The notes below the pieces were generated by a model that did not search any database, had not been told where the DNA came from, and saw only the letters and a program-made list of their open reading frames with translations. Source: Bacteroides intestinalis (lineage in GTDB: Bacteria; Bacteroidota; Bacteroidia; Bacteroidales; Bacteroidaceae). From it: 64,000 nt of DNA. Numbering within the stretch: position 1 is the stretch's first letter; the number at the start of each line of letters is the position of its first letter. This document shows positions 62,063 through 64,000 of this stretch, in pieces. Made by a program: the position numbers and the translations under genes. The stretch spans positions 310,001-374,000 of the forward strand of contig NZ_QRZF01000005.1 of the NCBI RefSeq assembly GCF_003464595.1. The letters run 5' to 3'.

Positions 62063-62440
62063 TTATTCTTCCAATATCTCCCTTAGTTTGTCACCTAACA
62101 GCTTTACTTCCTCCAGTCTCATTTTCCAACATACCGATTTACGGAACATATATACCTGCTCGGCAGGCAGGCAAAACAAGTTCTCTATTTCTTCTACAGA
62201 CTGTCCAAGGGAGACCAACATACAAAGCAGTTCCTCATCTTTCGTAACACCGGGAACCAGTTCCTGTACTTTCCCTATAAAGTCCGGATAATGGAAAATA
62301 AAAATTTCACGGAAAACAGCACCACGCGCTCCGCAAAGCATATCTTTCGAAGCATAAGGCGAGTCTTCGGAAATCATTTCTATCAAAGCCCTACTGATCT
62401 CTTTCATACACAATCGGGATATTTTTTCCACTTTATTCAT
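62063..62440 (-). CDS. Orphan helix-turn-helix-like protein
   Basis: A 125-residue soluble protein. Residues about 63-112 (VTKDEELLCMLVSLGQSVEE, then LFCLPAEQVYMFRKSVCWKM) follow the layout of the HTH tail found in TPR/TM regulators such as 17109-18737. There is no TPR region or membrane segment. It may be a freestanding regulator; it lies divergent to the TPR lipoprotein at 62640, which may be its partner. Confidence 0.55.
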   Translation of the reverse strand: MNKVEKISRLCMKEISRALIEMISEDSPYASKDMLCGARGAVFREIFIFHYPDFIGKVQELVPGVTKDEELLCMLVSLGQSVEEIENLFCLPAEQVYMFRKSVCWKMRLEEVKLLGDKLREILEE

Positions 62441-62605
62441 TGTCGGTTAGTTTTCTATTAAGCCACAAATTTGCAGAAACTATAAGATTAAACCATAAAT
62501 AGCCAATATACAATCCAATATACAAAAATGTATCTTCCTCATTATCAATTACAAATAAAAGCCATAAAATATAGATATCATTTCTTTTTTTTCCAAATGG
62601 AATTG

Positions 62606-62614
62606 TATCTTTGC
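62606..62614 (+). promoter_or_regulatory. -7 element of the TPR lipoprotein gene
   Basis: TATCTTTGC, 25 bp before the ATG at 62640. Confidence 0.7.
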
Positions 62615-62639
62615 CCAAACAAAGTAAGTTTTTAGAATC

Positions 62640-64000
62640 ATGAATATAGGAAAACCACTACTCTTGCTCTTACTATTTGTAGGAGCCTGTACTACTGATT
62701 CACATTCTCCAAACACAGAAGATGTCGGACAGTGGCAACAAACTGCAGAAAAACTCACCACATTACTAAAAGAGGAAAAGTTCCGGGAAACCGAAAATAT
62801 GACTAAAATAAAGTTAGCGGAATTACTGGAAAATATAAATAATACAGAAGAGAATGATACACTGATTAAGTATGCCCGGGAAATACTTACCATTTCTTAC
62901 TACAACTACTTAAAAAGCAAGCAAATTCGTTCCGGCATGGAATATATGGATAGTCTCAGCCAGATTCCATTCATACAAGAGAACTGCAAACATGAACTGT
63001 TATCTGCCCGGGCAAGTCTGCACCAGATGCATGGAGACAATGAACAAGCCATCGGGTTGGCCAATGAATACCTGCAACTACCCGACTATGAAGATGCCAA
63101 CCGTTTTATCCCACAAGCTGAAATGATCAGCGGAGTTTATATCTATTCCGGAAACGACATCCCCCAAGCCATCCGGATATTGGAAAAAGCCATGAAAGCT
63201 TACCGACAAGGAGGAGAGTACCGGAATATGCTTCGCATCATGTCACGACTCGGTATTTATTACCGCCTTATCGGAGAATATGAAAAGGCTATTGCCATCA
63301 ATCAGGAAGCCATCAGCAGTTATACCGACAGCATACCGCCCCAAAATATCGTAATAGCCTATGGCGAACAAGCCAACCTTTATGCAGAACTGGGCATGTA
63401 CGACCGCGCCCTGCAACTGAATGCGGAAGCCCAACATTACTCGCTTCTGAAAGACAGTTTCGGGCTGGGTGACCTCTATCGCTACCGGGCATCCATATTC
63501 AGCCAGATGAAGAATAAGGACTCTATATTCTATTATTTAAACCAGGCTGAGAAGATATCAACTCTGCAAGGCAGTTTCAAAGGAGTATTTGTGAACAAAG
63601 TTACTACAGCAGAAGCCTATCTGGAGTATCCCGATTCTGTGCAGAAAGCACTAACGCTTGCATTAAGTATCTGCCCGGACAGTTCCCGCATGCCACAATG
63701 GGCCAAGTATGAGCTGGAACTTCACTTAGGACGGGCTTTATTGCAAACAGGAAAAGCTACACAAGGAATACCTCTGATAGAGAAAGCCGCACAAGGTTTT
63801 ATAGGCATGGATATGAAATCCAGAGAACAAAAGGCCAACGACATACTTATGGACTACTATCTGGACATGAATATGAAGGATGCATTCATCCGTTGCTATA
63901 AACGCAGCCAGACTTTTACGGATTCGCTGAATTCAGCTGAAAAGATGCGTGCTGTTGCTGCTGCCAATATCCGGTTTGATACTGAACGGAAAGAAAAAGA
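62640..64000 (+). CDS. TPR lipoprotein regulator, N-terminal part (cut by window end)
   Basis: The open frame runs from ATG 62640 to the window end (453 codons). Signal peptide and lipobox (VGAC, Cys17), then successive TPR-like helices (for example LGIYYRLIGEYEKAIAINQE near 205 and ANLYAELGMYDRALQLNAEA near 245). At the very end the sequence reads RAVAAANIRFDTERKEKE, which usually comes just before the membrane helix of TPR/TM regulators or histidine kinases. The C-terminal domain lies beyond the window. Confidence 0.75.
   Translation, partial: MNIGKPLLLLLLFVGACTTDSHSPNTEDVGQWQQTAEKLTTLLKEEKFRETENMTKIKLAELLENINNTEENDTLIKYAREILTISYYNYLKSKQIRSGMEYMDSLSQIPFIQENCKHELLSARASLHQMHGDNEQAIGLANEYLQLPDYEDANRFIPQAEMISGVYIYSGNDIPQAIRILEKAMKAYRQGGEYRNMLRIMSRLGIYYRLIGEYEKAIAINQEAISSYTDSIPPQNIVIAYGEQANLYAELGMYDRALQLNAEAQHYSLLKDSFGLGDLYRYRASIFSQMKNKDSIFYYLNQAEKISTLQGSFKGVFVNKVTTAEAYLEYPDSVQKALTLALSICPDSSRMPQWAKYELELHLGRALLQTGKATQGIPLIEKAAQGFIGMDMKSREQKANDILMDYYLDMNMKDAFIRCYKRSQTFTDSLNSAEKMRAVAAANIRFDTERKEK

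Overview
The window comes from a Bacteroides-type genome (Bacteroidota). Several things point there: promoters with a TAnnTTTG -7 element instead of the E. coli pattern, starts mostly lacking Shine-Dalgarno sequences, many SPII lipoproteins starting MKK, and families largely confined to the phylum (DUF2723, DUF3098, DUF3836, DUF3857, DUF4249, DUF4270, DUF4271, DUF4861, DUF4907, DUF6266, BACON). No rRNA, CRISPR array, prophage or intact insertion sequence was seen. The species cannot be named from this sequence alone.

Layout. 1-4.6 kb: the tail of an AAA ATPase, a large DUF2723 membrane protein and a NodB deacetylase. 4.6-7.7 kb: a uronate cluster (kduI, kduD, DUF4861 lipoprotein). 7.9-13 kb: tRNA-Gln and a housekeeping run read leftward (LOG-family protein, DUF4271, hemD, rnpA, yidD, tatD, tyrS). 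13-19.5 kb: a small protein with an unusually strong ribosome site, a TonB receptor/DUF4249 pair, a TPR regulator and an acidic protein. 19.8-22.4 kb: metK under a SAM-II riboswitch, and a flippase-like membrane protein. 22.6-28 kb: folK, queA, truB, uppP, DUF3098, ftsX and a methyltransferase. 28-34.4 kb: two DUF3857 proteins and a GH89 alpha-N-acetylglucosaminidase. 35.3-43.8 kb: a tight nine-gene leftward operon of envelope proteins ending in a very diverged sigma-like protein and a zf-HC2 anti-sigma candidate. 45-47.2 kb: DUF6266 and an AAA/DUF4143 ATPase. 47.3-55.2 kb: miaB, a succinate-type CoA-transferase, a 50-residue membrane protein, dacB, lpdA, a PH-like protein and an ORF6N protein. 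55.3-60.4 kb: lipoproteins, DUF4907, a Kelch protein, DUF4270 and an outer-membrane barrel. 60.8-64 kb: a LytTR regulator lacking its phospho-acceptor, a PH-like protein, a HTH-like protein and a TPR lipoprotein cut by the window end.

Two signals stand out. First, the nine-gene operon (35319-43797) looks like an uncharacterised envelope system carrying its own sigma/anti-sigma pair; its upstream region has a terminator-like RNA hairpin and repeated dyad motifs. Second, intergenic regions repeatedly carry short tandem arrays with a fixed 22-bp unit whose sequence differs from locus to locus (165, 13528, 22500, 34529, 44603 and 60494), along with 7- and 8-bp arrays. The constant unit length despite changing sequence is not explained by any gene annotated here.
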